From positions 1-18,173 of the forward strand of contig JAFZWX010000061.1 of assembly GCA_017617145.1 (NCBI GenBank): a stretch of DNA of 18,173 bases. The letters are read 5' to 3'. The translations under genes and the position numbers were made by a program. This DNA is from Treponema sp. (lineage in GTDB: Bacteria; Spirochaetota; Spirochaetia; Treponematales; Treponemataceae). Below, piece by piece: positions 7,121-15,200 of the stretch. Position 1 is the first letter of the stretch. Each line of letters starts with the position of its first letter. Below the pieces are notes generated by a model that searched no databases, was not told the DNA's origin, and saw nothing but the letters and a program-made list of their open reading frames with translations.

Positions 7121-7151
7121 TTGTATTATTCAAAATCCGCAATTTTATATA
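7121..7151 (+). promoter_or_regulatory. Candidate promoter of the importer operon
   Basis: A weak -35, TTGTAT (7121-7126), is followed by an AT-rich -10 region with TTTATA (7144-7149, spacer 17) or TATATA (7146-7151). The shared operator starts at 7154, the same relation to the -10 as in the other promoters of this window. About 90 nt of leader (7173-7265) follow; I see no recognisable riboswitch in it. Confidence 0.5.
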
Positions 7152-7153
7152 TA

Positions 7154-7172
7154 ACATAGTATGTTAGTAGGT
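7154..7172. promoter_or_regulatory. Operator 3, ACATA-N9-TAGGT (importer operon)
   Basis: The sequence is ACATAGTATGTTAGTAGGT. It matches the common operator with one change in the left arm. It lies just downstream of the -10 of the importer promoter, linking transport to the nitrogenase-like regulon. Confidence 0.75.
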
Positions 7173-7265
7173 AATGCCGTGCTAATACTCCTAATTTTTT
7201 TTATAAATAGTCCTATCGGAGAGGGTTTATTATTTTGAAAATCAGGAAATAAGAAGAGGTATAAC

Positions 7266-8228
7266 ATGAGGAAAAACATTGTATCACTAATTAAACGACT
7301 TTTGCCTGTGCTAGGTATTCTTCTTACATTTTTAATACAAATTGCCATACCAGACAGTTCTCTGCATCCGTCTTCAAAGCATCATTATTATGAAGGACTC
7401 CTGTTTATTCTGCTTGGTATTGCACTGCTGTTCTTTGTTCTTTCGTTGTTTATTAAAAAAATCCGCGAAAGTCTTACTGAAAAAGGCCCTTTTCTTTTTG
7501 GGGCCTCTGGTCTTGTTATTATAATAAATCTTGTTACAGCAAAGTTCGCGCTGCTCCCGGTTATCTTTTTTCCAAGCTACAACAATATTCTTGCAATCTT
7601 TATGGAACAGACTGTTCTTCTGGCAAAGTGTGTAGGCTATTCTTTTAAACTCATGATTCTTGGAGTTTTCTGGGGAATTACAGTTGGTTTTATCACAGGT
7701 GTTTTTCTTGGATTTTCAAAAAAGGTTTATTACTGGATTAATCCTTACATAAAATTGATTGGACCAATTCCGGCAACGGCGTGGATTCCTCTTGTACTTA
7801 CAACTTTTCCGACAACCTTTGGAGCAAGCGTTTTTATTATTGCACTTGCCGTGTGGTTTCCGGTTCAGCTTATGACAAGCTCTGGCATTCAGAATACAAG
7901 TAAGGTTTATTTTGAAGTTGGAAAAACTTTAGGTGCAGGAACCTTCTTTCAGGTTTTCAAAATTGCAGTTCCGGCAGCGCTTCCAAATATCTTTCAGGGT
8001 ATTTTTAATGGAATCTGTGCAGCCTTTATAGCACTTATGACTGCCGAAATGTTTGGTGCAAAATATGGAATCGGCTGGTACATAAGCTACCAGAAAGCAA
8101 TGATGATGTACGCCGGTGTTTATGCAGGCCTTATTTTAATTGCAGTTTTCTGTACTGTGATTATCACAGCACTGTTCAAGGTTAGAGGAAAGCTTCTTGT
8201 CTGGCAGAAGGGTCTTATTAAATGGTAG
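7266..8228 (+). CDS. ABC importer permease, nitrate/sulfonate/taurine (SsuC/TauC) type
   Basis: This 320-residue integral membrane protein has hydrophobic segments near 12-28, 43-63, 78-103, 128-150, 166-200, 245-265 and 283-305. A binding-protein-dependent transport permease domain fills the C-terminal half. The cytoplasmic EAA-like loop that docks the ATPase is at about 217-243 (FEVGKTLGAG...KIAVPAALPNIFQG). It is longer than typical SsuC (about 260) because of extra N-terminal helices. ATG at 7266 follows AAGAAGAGG. It begins an operon with an ATPase and a lipoprotein receptor. The family imports small organic anions such as sulfonates, taurine, nitrate or pyrimidine precursors. Context suggests an organosulfur substrate here. 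The substrate cannot be read from the sequence. Confidence 0.88.
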   Translation: MRKNIVSLIKRLLPVLGILLTFLIQIAIPDSSLHPSSKHHYYEGLLFILLGIALLFFVLSLFIKKIRESLTEKGPFLFGASGLVIIINLVTAKFALLPVIFFPSYNNILAIFMEQTVLLAKCVGYSFKLMILGVFWGITVGFITGVFLGFSKKVYYWINPYIKLIGPIPATAWIPLVLTTFPTTFGASVFIIALAVWFPVQLMTSSGIQNTSKVYFEVGKTLGAGTFFQVFKIAVPAALPNIFQGIFNGICAAFIALMTAEMFGAKYGIGWYISYQKAMMMYAGVYAGLILIAVFCTVIITALFKVRGKLLVWQKGLIKW

Positions 8229-8258
8229 GTGTGTAAGGCAACGCGTAAGGAGAATGAT

Positions 8259-9038
8259 ATGTCTGGAGAAATAAGATTATTAAATATAAATAAAACTTTT
8301 AATGAAAATACGCCTGAAGAGGTTGTTGCGCTCAATGGAGTAAAATTTACAATTCCAGCCGAAAGCTTTGTTTCACTTATCGGGCCTTCGGGTTGTGGTA
8401 AGACTACTCTGCTCCGCTGTATTGCAGGCCTTGAAACTCCAACCAGTGGCGAAGTTTTTGTTGATGACGTAAAAGTAACAAAACCTGGAAGCGATAGAGG
8501 CTTTGCATTTCAGCAGGCAAATCTTTTTCCATGGCTGAATATCCGCGATAACATTGCTTTCGGATTAAAAGCCCGCCACATTTACAAGGAACAAAAAGAC
8601 GAAGTTGATAAATTCATTGAGCTTGTAGGTCTTAAAGGTTTTGAAAAATCTTTTCCGCACCAGCTTTCGGGTGGTATGAATCAAAGAGCAAGCCTTGCAC
8701 GTGCCCTTGTTGGTCATCCAAAAATCCTTTTGCTTGACGAACCTCTTGGTGCCCTTGACGCCTTTACACGAATGACCATGCAGGACGAAATCTTAAGACT
8801 TTGGAAAGAGCACAACACAACAATGGTTATGGTAACACATGATGTTGATGAAGCCGTTTACCTTAGCGATTACGTTGTTGTTATGAGTCCGCGCCCTGCA
8901 AAGGTTGAAAAAATCATTGGTATTGATTTAACACATCCCCGTGCACGCGGTCAGGATGTCTTCTTAAAATACCGTACACAAATTCTTGAAATTCTTGATT
9001 ACGCAGGAAAAGTTCAGGAAGTTGAATATGCAATTTAG
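8259..9038 (+). CDS. ABC importer ATPase, nitrate/sulfonate/taurine (SsuB/TauB) type
   Basis: This 259-residue nucleotide-binding subunit shows Walker A GPSGCGKTT (42-50), Q-loop FQQANLFPW, signature LSGGMNQR (136-143), Walker B ILLLDE (156-161), D-loop GALDAFTR and H-loop H194 (VTHDVDEAV). I chose ATG at 8259 because AAGGAG sits at 8247-8252. The frame opens at GTG 8229, directly after the permease stop, but that start has no ribosome site. The NLFPW and THDVDEA strings are typical of the SsuB/TauB/NrtD group. It energises uptake through the upstream permease and downstream receptor. Confidence 0.92.
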   Translation: MSGEIRLLNINKTFNENTPEEVVALNGVKFTIPAESFVSLIGPSGCGKTTLLRCIAGLETPTSGEVFVDDVKVTKPGSDRGFAFQQANLFPWLNIRDNIAFGLKARHIYKEQKDEVDKFIELVGLKGFEKSFPHQLSGGMNQRASLARALVGHPKILLLDEPLGALDAFTRMTMQDEILRLWKEHNTTMVMVTHDVDEAVYLSDYVVVMSPRPAKVEKIIGIDLTHPRARGQDVFLKYRTQILEILDYAGKVQEVEYAI

Positions 9039-9057
9039 AAAAGGAGGAATATTGTAT

Positions 9058-10143
9058 ATGAAAAAATCATTGATTGCAGGAGCGCTCATCGTTGCAGCGA
9101 CTTCTGTTTTATTCCTTGGTTGCAGCAAAAAATCCACAGCTGCTGCCAGTGGAAACACAGAACAAAAGGTTGTTCGAATTAACTTCTCTACAGGAAGCTT
9201 GTGTCATGCCCCGGTACACGTTGCTATGAAGCTTGGACTTTTTGAAGAAGAACTTGCAACAATCGGTCAAAAGGCTGAATACGTTCAGGTTGTAGAAGGT
9301 GGAGCAACTTTGGGAGAAATGATTGCTTCTGGTAAGGTTGATGCAGGCTACGGTTTGTATGCAACACAGCTTCAAGCAATGGAAAACGGACTTCCAATTT
9401 CGTTTACTTCGGGAATCCACATTGGTTGTACAAAATATTATGTTCGTGCCGACAGCGACATTTATTCTGCAGCAGATTTGCGTGGAAAAACAATTGGTGT
9501 TCCAGGTCTTGCCGACAGTGCCGTAATGAATCTTAAGCGAAAGCTTGTTGATGTTGGAATTGGAGTAACAGCAGACAATAACGAAGTAGAATTTATTGCC
9601 TACGCTTCTTCTGACCTTGCAATTGCCTTGAACAACGGAGCCGTAGATGTAATTGGTGCTCACGATCCTGTTGCTACAAAGGGAGAGCTTGCATACGGCT
9701 TTAGAAAGATTCTTGATACAGGTACTGATGAAAAGTTCGTAAAAGAATATTGCTGCCAGCAGTTTGTAACACATAAGCTGCTTCGTGAAAATCCGGAAGG
9801 CGCAGCCGCAGTTACACGTGCCTTACAAAAAGCCGCTGCTTATGTAGAAGCAGAACCTCGCGCAGTTGCACAGCTTCAGATTGAAAATGATCTTGTTGCA
9901 GGTGACCTTGATTTCAACGCTGCCTTGCTCGAAGAATTAAACTATCAGCCAAGCCGTTCACTTGGAAAGAAAACCTTTGATGCAGCAGCACGCCAGCTTC
10001 AGGCTGTTGGAATCTTAAAGGCAGAAACAGATATCGAAAAGTTTATTGAACAGGGTTACATTGAACTGTTTGGAGTTCCAGACGGATACATCTACGACAG
10101 CGCAACAAAAACCTACAAAGAAATCAACGGAAACAGAGGTTAG
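9058..10143 (+). CDS. ABC importer substrate-binding lipoprotein, SsuA/NMT1-like
   Basis: 361 residues. A lipoprotein signal peptide (KK, hydrophobic 5-20, lipobox LFLGC with C22) is followed by a Ser/Ala linker and a type 2 periplasmic-binding fold of the SsuA/NMT1 family: NFSTGSLCHAPVHVAMKLGLFEEE, DLRGKTIGVPG, and an AALNNGAVDVIGAHDP-like domain-2 segment. Start ATG 9058 is set by AAAGGAGG at 9040-9047 and by the signal peptide. The frame opens upstream at 8986 inside the ATPase gene, which is not credible as the start. CCQQ and CHAP cysteines are unusual for secreted receptors and fit an anaerobe. It delivers a small, likely anionic, substrate to the importer; thiamine-precursor binding (ThiY-like) is an alternative. 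Confidence 0.9.
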   Translation: MKKSLIAGALIVAATSVLFLGCSKKSTAAASGNTEQKVVRINFSTGSLCHAPVHVAMKLGLFEEELATIGQKAEYVQVVEGGATLGEMIASGKVDAGYGLYATQLQAMENGLPISFTSGIHIGCTKYYVRADSDIYSAADLRGKTIGVPGLADSAVMNLKRKLVDVGIGVTADNNEVEFIAYASSDLAIALNNGAVDVIGAHDPVATKGELAYGFRKILDTGTDEKFVKEYCCQQFVTHKLLRENPEGAAAVTRALQKAAAYVEAEPRAVAQLQIENDLVAGDLDFNAALLEELNYQPSRSLGKKTFDAAARQLQAVGILKAETDIEKFIEQGYIELFGVPDGYIYDSATKTYKEINGNRG

Positions 10144-10147
10144 TATT

Positions 10148-10351
10148 ATGAAAAATTTAAACATCATCTTGTCAGGTATTACAGCATTGCTTGGACTTTT
10201 GGTTGGTATTGCACCTTACACCTTTGCAAAGGTTTGCGGTATGGCTAACATGCACTGCCACAAGGTAACTGCTCCAACAGTATTAGTTTTTGGTATTTTG
10301 ATTTTTGTAGTTTCTGCTGCACAGGCTGTAATTTTATGGAAAAAGAAATAA
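10148..10351 (+). CDS. Tiny two-helix membrane protein with Cys/His motif (DUF4418-like)
   Basis: 67 residues with two predicted membrane helices (about 4-24 and 44-62), joined by a short loop reading VCGMANMHCHKVTAP. The C-x6-C-x-H pattern flanked by Met resembles DUF4418-type membrane proteins, which are usually about twice as long, so this may be a short or half-size version. ATG 10148 lies 4 nt after the receptor stop. Its 3' end overlaps the next gene by 16 nt, so it is embedded in the transport operon. The function is unknown. The Cys/His/Met loop could bind a metal, or it may act as a small subunit of either neighbouring transporter. Confidence 0.7.
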   Translation: MKNLNIILSGITALLGLLVGIAPYTFAKVCGMANMHCHKVTAPTVLVFGILIFVVSAAQAVILWKKK

Positions 10352-11538
10352 CAATAAAAGGGCTTGCTCTTGCAAACATCAGGCGTAAGCCCTTCAGAAC
10401 TGCTGCACTCATAGCGCTCATTTCTCTTTGTGCGGCAGTTCTGTTTGGTTCATTAATTCTTGTCTCAAGCGTTAAAAACGGAATACAGGGTATTCAGTCC
10501 CGCATTGGTGCTGACCTTATGATTGTTCCAGAAGGCTATGAAGCAAAAATGGAAGGAGTTCTTCTTTCGGGTGAACCAAGTTATTTTTACATGGATAAAA
10601 GTATTGAAAAAGTAATTCAGGATATTGAGGGAGTTCAAAACGTTACTTCGCAGTTTTATCTAACAAGTCTTACCGAAAGCTGCTGCGATTTTCCAGTCCA
10701 GATAATCGGTTTTGACAAAACAAGCGATTTTATTGTAAAGAACTGGGCACGTAAAAAAGTTTCAGATTCTGAATCAGGCGGGAAAGAGTTTATTCTTGCA
10801 GGCAGCAATATTTCTACAACAAAAAATACAGTAACCTTTTTTTCGGGCACACACGAAGTTACTGCACGGCTTGCAAAAAGCGGAACCGGAATGGACAACG
10901 TAATTTATGCGGACCTTCCGACTCTGCAAAAAATGTTTGAAGATGCAAAACAAAAAGGCTTTGGTTTTATTTCTGATGGAGATACCAGAACAAAAACAAG
11001 CGTGATTTTTATAAAGCTGGCTCCGGGTTTTAAACCAGACGGCGTTGCATTAAGAATTCAGAATGCCGTTAGCGGTGTGCAGATTATCCAAAGCCAGAAG
11101 TTTGTTTCTACTTTTGTAGAAAAGCTTTCTTCATTTTTGATTTTTATTTATACAAACTGCATTCTTGTTTTGCTCATTTGTGTTCTTACAACTGCATTTG
11201 TCTTTTCACTTACTTTGAACGAACGCATAAGGGAATTTTCAATTCTTCGCGTGCTTGGTGCAGATCATTCAACTCTGCAAAAAATTATTTTTACCGAAGC
11301 AGGCATTCTTGGAATCATTGGTTCAGTTATAGGTCTGTTCGTTTCGGCTCTTATAATCATTCCGTTTAATCTTATTATTTCCGAAAAAATAGCGCTGCCT
11401 TTTGCAATGAGCAGTCCGCTTTTCATTATAGTTTTTGCTCTGATTGTTTTTGTAATTTCGATTGTTTCCTGCCTTACTGCCGCAATTTTCAGTGCAATAA
11501 GGATTTCAAAATTTGAAGTTTACGGAGGAGCAAAATGA
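10336..11538 (+). CDS. FtsX-family ABC permease (MacB/LolC type)
   Basis: 400 residues with MacB/FtsX topology: one N-terminal helix (about 22-46), a large extracytoplasmic domain (about 50-260), then three helices near 265-290, 315-345 and 360-390. NERIREFSILRVLGA after the second helix is the conserved FtsX cytoplasmic motif. It overlaps the small membrane protein gene by 16 nt and the next ATPase gene as ATGA, so all three are translationally coupled. Such systems move lipoproteins, peptides or hydrophobic compounds out of the inner membrane, or work as mechanotransmission machines. Why it is coupled to an SsuABC-type importer is unknown. It may export a product or maintain the receptor lipoprotein. 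Confidence 0.88.
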   Translation: MEKEITIKGLALANIRRKPFRTAALIALISLCAAVLFGSLILVSSVKNGIQGIQSRIGADLMIVPEGYEAKMEGVLLSGEPSYFYMDKSIEKVIQDIEGVQNVTSQFYLTSLTESCCDFPVQIIGFDKTSDFIVKNWARKKVSDSESGGKEFILAGSNISTTKNTVTFFSGTHEVTARLAKSGTGMDNVIYADLPTLQKMFEDAKQKGFGFISDGDTRTKTSVIFIKLAPGFKPDGVALRIQNAVSGVQIIQSQKFVSTFVEKLSSFLIFIYTNCILVLLICVLTTAFVFSLTLNERIREFSILRVLGADHSTLQKIIFTEAGILGIIGSVIGLFVSALIIIPFNLIISEKIALPFAMSSPLFIIVFALIVFVISIVSCLTAAIFSAIRISKFEVYGGAK

Positions 11539-12227
11539 TTGAAATACAAAATCTTTCAAAAGCTTTTACAACTCCTTTTGGAAAAAAACAGGTTCTTGAT
11601 AATTTTTCACTTACAGTTCCAGCCGGAACTTTTCTTGGCATTTCCGGAAAATCTGGCGCCGGTAAATCAACCTTGCTTTCAATAATTGCAGGATTACAAA
11701 AACCGGATTCAGGAAAAGTTTTAATAACCAGCCCTGCCGCACAAACTGAAGATGATAATCTGGCAACGGATTTGTTTACGCTTAATGACAAGGAACTTTC
11801 ATTATTCAGAAATAAAAACATAGGCTTTGTTTCGCAGGAACAGAGCTTCCTTGAAAATTACACTGTGTTTGATAATGTCCGCCTTCCTTACTTTATTGGA
11901 AAAAATAAAAAACCAACTTTAGAAGAAACCCAGGCAATAAACAAGCGAACAACAGAGCTCCTTGAAGATCTAGGAATTGCCCACCTTGCCCAAAGCTACC
12001 CCAAAGACCTTTCCGGCGGCGAAAATCACCGTGTACTAATTGCACGCGCACTCATAAATAATCCTCAAATTATTCTTGCAGATGAACCTACAGAATCGGT
12101 GGATAGTGAACGAACTAACCAGATTGTTGAAATCTTCAAAAAACTTTCAAAACAGGGAAAAACAATTATTCTTGTAAGTCACGACGAAAAGGTTCTTCAG
12201 AAATGTGATAAAATCTGCAGACTATAA
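11535..12227 (+). CDS. ABC ATPase (MacB/LolD type) partner of the FtsX permease
   Basis: 230 residues. Walker A GKSGAGKST (38-46), Q-loop VSQEQSFLENYTVFDNV, signature LSGGENHR, Walker B IILADEPTESVD and H-loop VSHDEKV. LSGGE(N/Q)xR and ADEPT are typical of the LolD/MacB group. The canonical GNLD after ADEPT is SVD here. ATGA overlap with the permease gene marks a dedicated pair. It ends the operon at a strong bidirectional hairpin. Confidence 0.92.
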   Translation: MIEIQNLSKAFTTPFGKKQVLDNFSLTVPAGTFLGISGKSGAGKSTLLSIIAGLQKPDSGKVLITSPAAQTEDDNLATDLFTLNDKELSLFRNKNIGFVSQEQSFLENYTVFDNVRLPYFIGKNKKPTLEETQAINKRTTELLEDLGIAHLAQSYPKDLSGGENHRVLIARALINNPQIILADEPTESVDSERTNQIVEIFKKLSKQGKTIILVSHDEKVLQKCDKICRL

Positions 12228-12252
12228 AATATGACATTTGAATGTCATATTT
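12227..12252. terminator. Bidirectional terminator between convergent operons
   Basis: AAATATGACATT / AATGTCATATTT is a perfect 12-bp inverted repeat with only TG between the arms (in practice about 11 bp with a TTGA loop). It occupies the whole gap between the stops of the ABC ATPase (plus) and the MetB-like gene (minus), overlapping the TAA of both. A/T runs on either side make it usable in both directions. Confidence 0.8.
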
Positions 12253-13402
12253 AAGCCAGTGCCTGCTCCAGATCCGCAATCAAATCATCTGCACTTTCAA
12301 GGCCTACAGAAAGGCGCAGAGTGTTTGGAGTAATTCCGTTTTTAAGACAAAGCTCTTCCGGTACATCGGCGTGAGTTTGAGTTGTAGGGTATGTGATTAA
12401 GGTTTCTGTGCCGCCAAGACTTTCGGCATATTTTATGAGTTGAACTTTTTCGAGCACAGACAAGGCTTTTTCTTTTGTATTTGTTCTAAAGGTTATCATT
12501 GCACCAAAACCGCGGGCCTGTTTTTTCATTATTTTGTGTCCCGGATGTTCAGGAAGCCCTGGATAAATGATGCTTGTAACATTCTTTTGAGTTTTTAGCC
12601 ATTGTGCAATTTTTTGTGCAGTTGCCTGCGAACGTTCCATTCTTATACCAAGCGTTTTTATTCCCCGAAGGACAAGCCAGCTGTCAAAAGCCGAAAGTCC
12701 TGAACCGACTGTCTTTATTAAAAATCGAAGTTGTTCCTTAAGTTTTTCATCCTTAACAACAATAAAACCTGCAAGAGTATCGTTATGCCCCGCAAGAAAT
12801 TTTGTGCCGCTGTGAACTACAATGTCTGCACCAAGCTCCAGAGGGTTCTGAAAATAAGGAGACATAAAAGTATTATCCACAATTAACAGCAGATTATGGG
12901 CATGTGCAATTCTGGCAGTCTTTGCAATATCGGTAACGTTCATCATTGGATTTGTTGGGGTTTCTACATATATTGCTTTTGTTTCTGGAGTGATTAAAGT
13001 TTCAAGATTATCTGTTGCACAGTTTGCACGGGTAAACTTAATTCCGTTTTTTATAGAAACATTATCAAAAAGTCTGATTGTGCCACCGTATAAATCTGAA
13101 TCAACAATAAGATGGTCGCCGGGTGCAAAAAGCTCCATAAGCATAGTAATTGCTGCCATGCCCGAAGAAAAAGCAAGTGCGTCTGTTCCATTTTCTAATG
13201 CGCACACAATTTTTTCAAGCTGTTCCCGGGTTGGATTTTGTAATCGTGAATAATCATATCCTGTTGATTTTCCCACTGCAGGATGTGCATAAGTTGCAGT
13301 CTGATAAATGGGGAAACTCAAGGCTCCATAGTGCTTACACGCAGAATCGGAGTCTTTTTCATTCTCCAGGTGAAGGCATTTTGTATCTATTGAAAAAGGC
13401 AT
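12251..13402 (-). CDS. Cys/Met-metabolism PLP enzyme (cystathionine gamma-synthase / lyase, MetB/MetC type)
   Basis: 383 residues of the trans-sulfuration family. SFPIYQTATYAH, YDYSRLQNPTR (49-59), SSGMAAI, VETPTNP, VDNTF and the PLP lysine K201 in HSGTKFLAGHND are visible, with C-terminal RLSVGLE. The family includes cystathionine gamma-synthase, beta- and gamma-lyases, O-acetylhomoserine sulfhydrylase and methionine gamma-lyase, which are hard to separate by eye. The 380-residue length favours MetB/MetC over MetY. ATG 13402 follows AAAAGGAGG. It is the last gene of the nifH operon, 25 bp after the Cys-rich NifX-like gene, tying the NifH-type protein to methionine/cysteine metabolism. Confidence 0.88.
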   Translation of the reverse strand: MPFSIDTKCLHLENEKDSDSACKHYGALSFPIYQTATYAHPAVGKSTGYDYSRLQNPTREQLEKIVCALENGTDALAFSSGMAAITMLMELFAPGDHLIVDSDLYGGTIRLFDNVSIKNGIKFTRANCATDNLETLITPETKAIYVETPTNPMMNVTDIAKTARIAHAHNLLLIVDNTFMSPYFQNPLELGADIVVHSGTKFLAGHNDTLAGFIVVKDEKLKEQLRFLIKTVGSGLSAFDSWLVLRGIKTLGIRMERSQATAQKIAQWLKTQKNVTSIIYPGLPEHPGHKIMKKQARGFGAMITFRTNTKEKALSVLEKVQLIKYAESLGGTETLITYPTTQTHADVPEELCLKNGITPNTLRLSVGLESADDLIADLEQALA

Positions 13403-13427
13403 TTTACGGCCTCCTTTTTTTACGCTG

Positions 13428-13850
13428 TCACCCCGAACATGTTTCGGGATCTATCTTTTTATAATACGCTGCAAGTTTTTCAAGTGCTTCTTTTACCGGC
13501 AATTCTATATCAAAACAACTGATTGCATTTCGTTCAAACTGACGGCGTACATTTCCACCAATCTGTGCTGCAACAATAGCCCTGCAATCAAGCAGATTCT
13601 CTACTACAGGTGAAAGAACTCCTCCTCCACCAGCGCAGCAACCGCCTCCGGAACCATTGCCACATCCGCCGCAACCACTGCCTGCATTCAGTTCTTCAGC
13701 ATCCTGTGTCTGGTTTGCAGGAGCAGCCCGTTTTTCAACAAACTCAAAGTTGTCTCCACGTAATTCATAAATCAAGAATTCCGAAGCCTGACCAAAATGT
13801 AAATCAACCTTGAGATTATCTGAACTTGCAATGGCAACTTTTGTACTCAT
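13428..13850 (-). CDS. NifX/NifB-C-family cofactor-binding protein with Cys/Gly-rich insert
   Basis: 140 residues. The N-terminal beta-strand KVAIASSD and VDLHFGQASEFLIYEL (H18 in HFGQ) are typical of the dinitrogenase iron-molybdenum cofactor binding family. DCRAIVAAQIGGNVRRQFERNAI belongs to the same ribonuclease-H-like fold. Between them lies an insert at 57-77, rich in Gly and Cys, with C60, C63, C71 and C72, that could bind an Fe-S cluster or metal. Its start lies 3 nt after the NifH stop, so translation is coupled. Its last codons (DPETCSG) come from a dispersed palindrome. Likely role: carrier or chaperone for the NifB-made cofactor. Confidence 0.85.
   Translation of the reverse strand: MSTKVAIASSDNLKVDLHFGQASEFLIYELRGDNFEFVEKRAAPANQTQDAEELNAGSGCGGCGNGSGGGCCAGGGGVLSPVVENLLDCRAIVAAQIGGNVRRQFERNAISCFDIELPVKEALEKLAAYYKKIDPETCSG
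13431..13452. repeat. REP-like palindrome at the 3' end of the second NifX-like gene
   Basis: CCCGAA - CATGT - TTCGGG (13432-13448) is a short stem-loop of a kind seen dispersed in many genomes. Here it overlaps the last six or seven codons and lies just before the stop codon of the Cys-rich NifX-like gene, so the element has been co-opted as coding sequence. Confidence 0.5.
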
Positions 13851-13853
13851 AAG

Positions 13854-14717
<864 letters not shown>

Positions 14718-14722
14718 TTATT

Positions 14723-14741
14723 ACCTACTGTTTTAGTAGGT
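14723..14741. promoter_or_regulatory. Operator 4, ACCTA-N9-TAGGT (nifH promoter, proximal)
   Basis: The sequence is ACCTACTGTTTTAGTAGGT; the arms extend to a 7-bp perfect inverted repeat. It lies just downstream of the -10, over the predicted transcription start of nifH. Confidence 0.85.
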
Positions 14742-14747
14742 ATTTAC

Positions 14748-14776
14748 ACTATATAATTATTTACCCACTTGGTCAA
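14748..14776 (-). promoter_or_regulatory. Sigma-70-type promoter of nifH
   Basis: On the minus strand, TTGACC (14776-14771), a 17-bp spacer, and TATAGT (14753-14748). It is flanked by operators 4 and 5 in the same geometry as the rightward promoter at 1534-1562. Confidence 0.8.
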
Positions 14777-14781
14777 TAGGT
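14763..14781. promoter_or_regulatory. Operator 5, ACCCA-N9-TAGGT (nifH promoter, distal)
   Basis: The sequence is ACCCACTTGGTCAATAGGT. It overlaps the nifH -35. Its centre is 40 bp from operator 4, nearly the 41-bp spacing of operators 1 and 2. Confidence 0.8.
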
Positions 14782-14822
14782 TATAGAAAAATATTTAATT
14801 TTTTTTGATTTTTGATTGATCC

Positions 14823-15200
14823 TTATTTAAATAGATTCTGAACCTGATTATATTTCCAGACCTTCAGCATTGCATCATCTATAGTACCAGGCAATTCCAT
14901 ACTTGTTATGCCCTGGACCGTAAGAGCCTGTGCGGCTGCTATTCCAATTTTACTTGCAATTACATATTTGCAATCTTTAAACTGACGAATATGTGCTTCC
15001 ATCTGCGACTTACTGTGGCTTCCGTCCTGACATACAGGAGTAACGCTGCGTTTTTCAAAAAGCTCAAAGCCTTCTTCATCATCAACTGAATAAATATAAA
15101 AACATTCTGCCTTGCCATAGTGAGTATTAACAGTTTCGCCGTCTGTACTTGCAACTGCAACAAGATATTTTGATTTGGAATTATTTTCTGTATCAGCCAT
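14823..15200 (-). CDS. NifX-like cofactor-binding protein (detached NifB C-terminal domain)
   Basis: 125 residues from ATG 15200. YLVAVASTDGETVNTHYGKAECFYIY (H27, C33), SVTPVCQDG and FKDCKYVIASKIGIAAAQAL match the NifX/NafY fold that is fused to the C-terminus of many NifB proteins. I reject the longer frame start at 15314, which lies inside nifB, because AAGGAG precedes 15200 by 10 nt and the family fold starts just after it. The start overlaps the nifB stop by 8 nt, so the two are coupled and may work as a split NifB. Likely role: binding of the NifB cofactor for transfer to the component 1 proteins. Confidence 0.85.
   Translation of the reverse strand: MADTENNSKSKYLVAVASTDGETVNTHYGKAECFYIYSVDDEEGFELFEKRSVTPVCQDGSHSKSQMEAHIRQFKDCKYVIASKIGIAAAQALTVQGITSMELPGTIDDAMLKVWKYNQVQNLFK

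Noticed and set aside
7173..7265. Riboswitch or attenuator in the importer leader
   Set aside because: There is a T-tract (about 7193-7201), but no convincing stem precedes it and no conserved aptamer motif was recognised.
10046..10351. Longer 101-residue version of the small membrane protein
   Set aside because: The extra N-terminus overlaps the receptor gene out of frame. ATG at 10148, just after the receptor stop, gives a clean two-helix protein.
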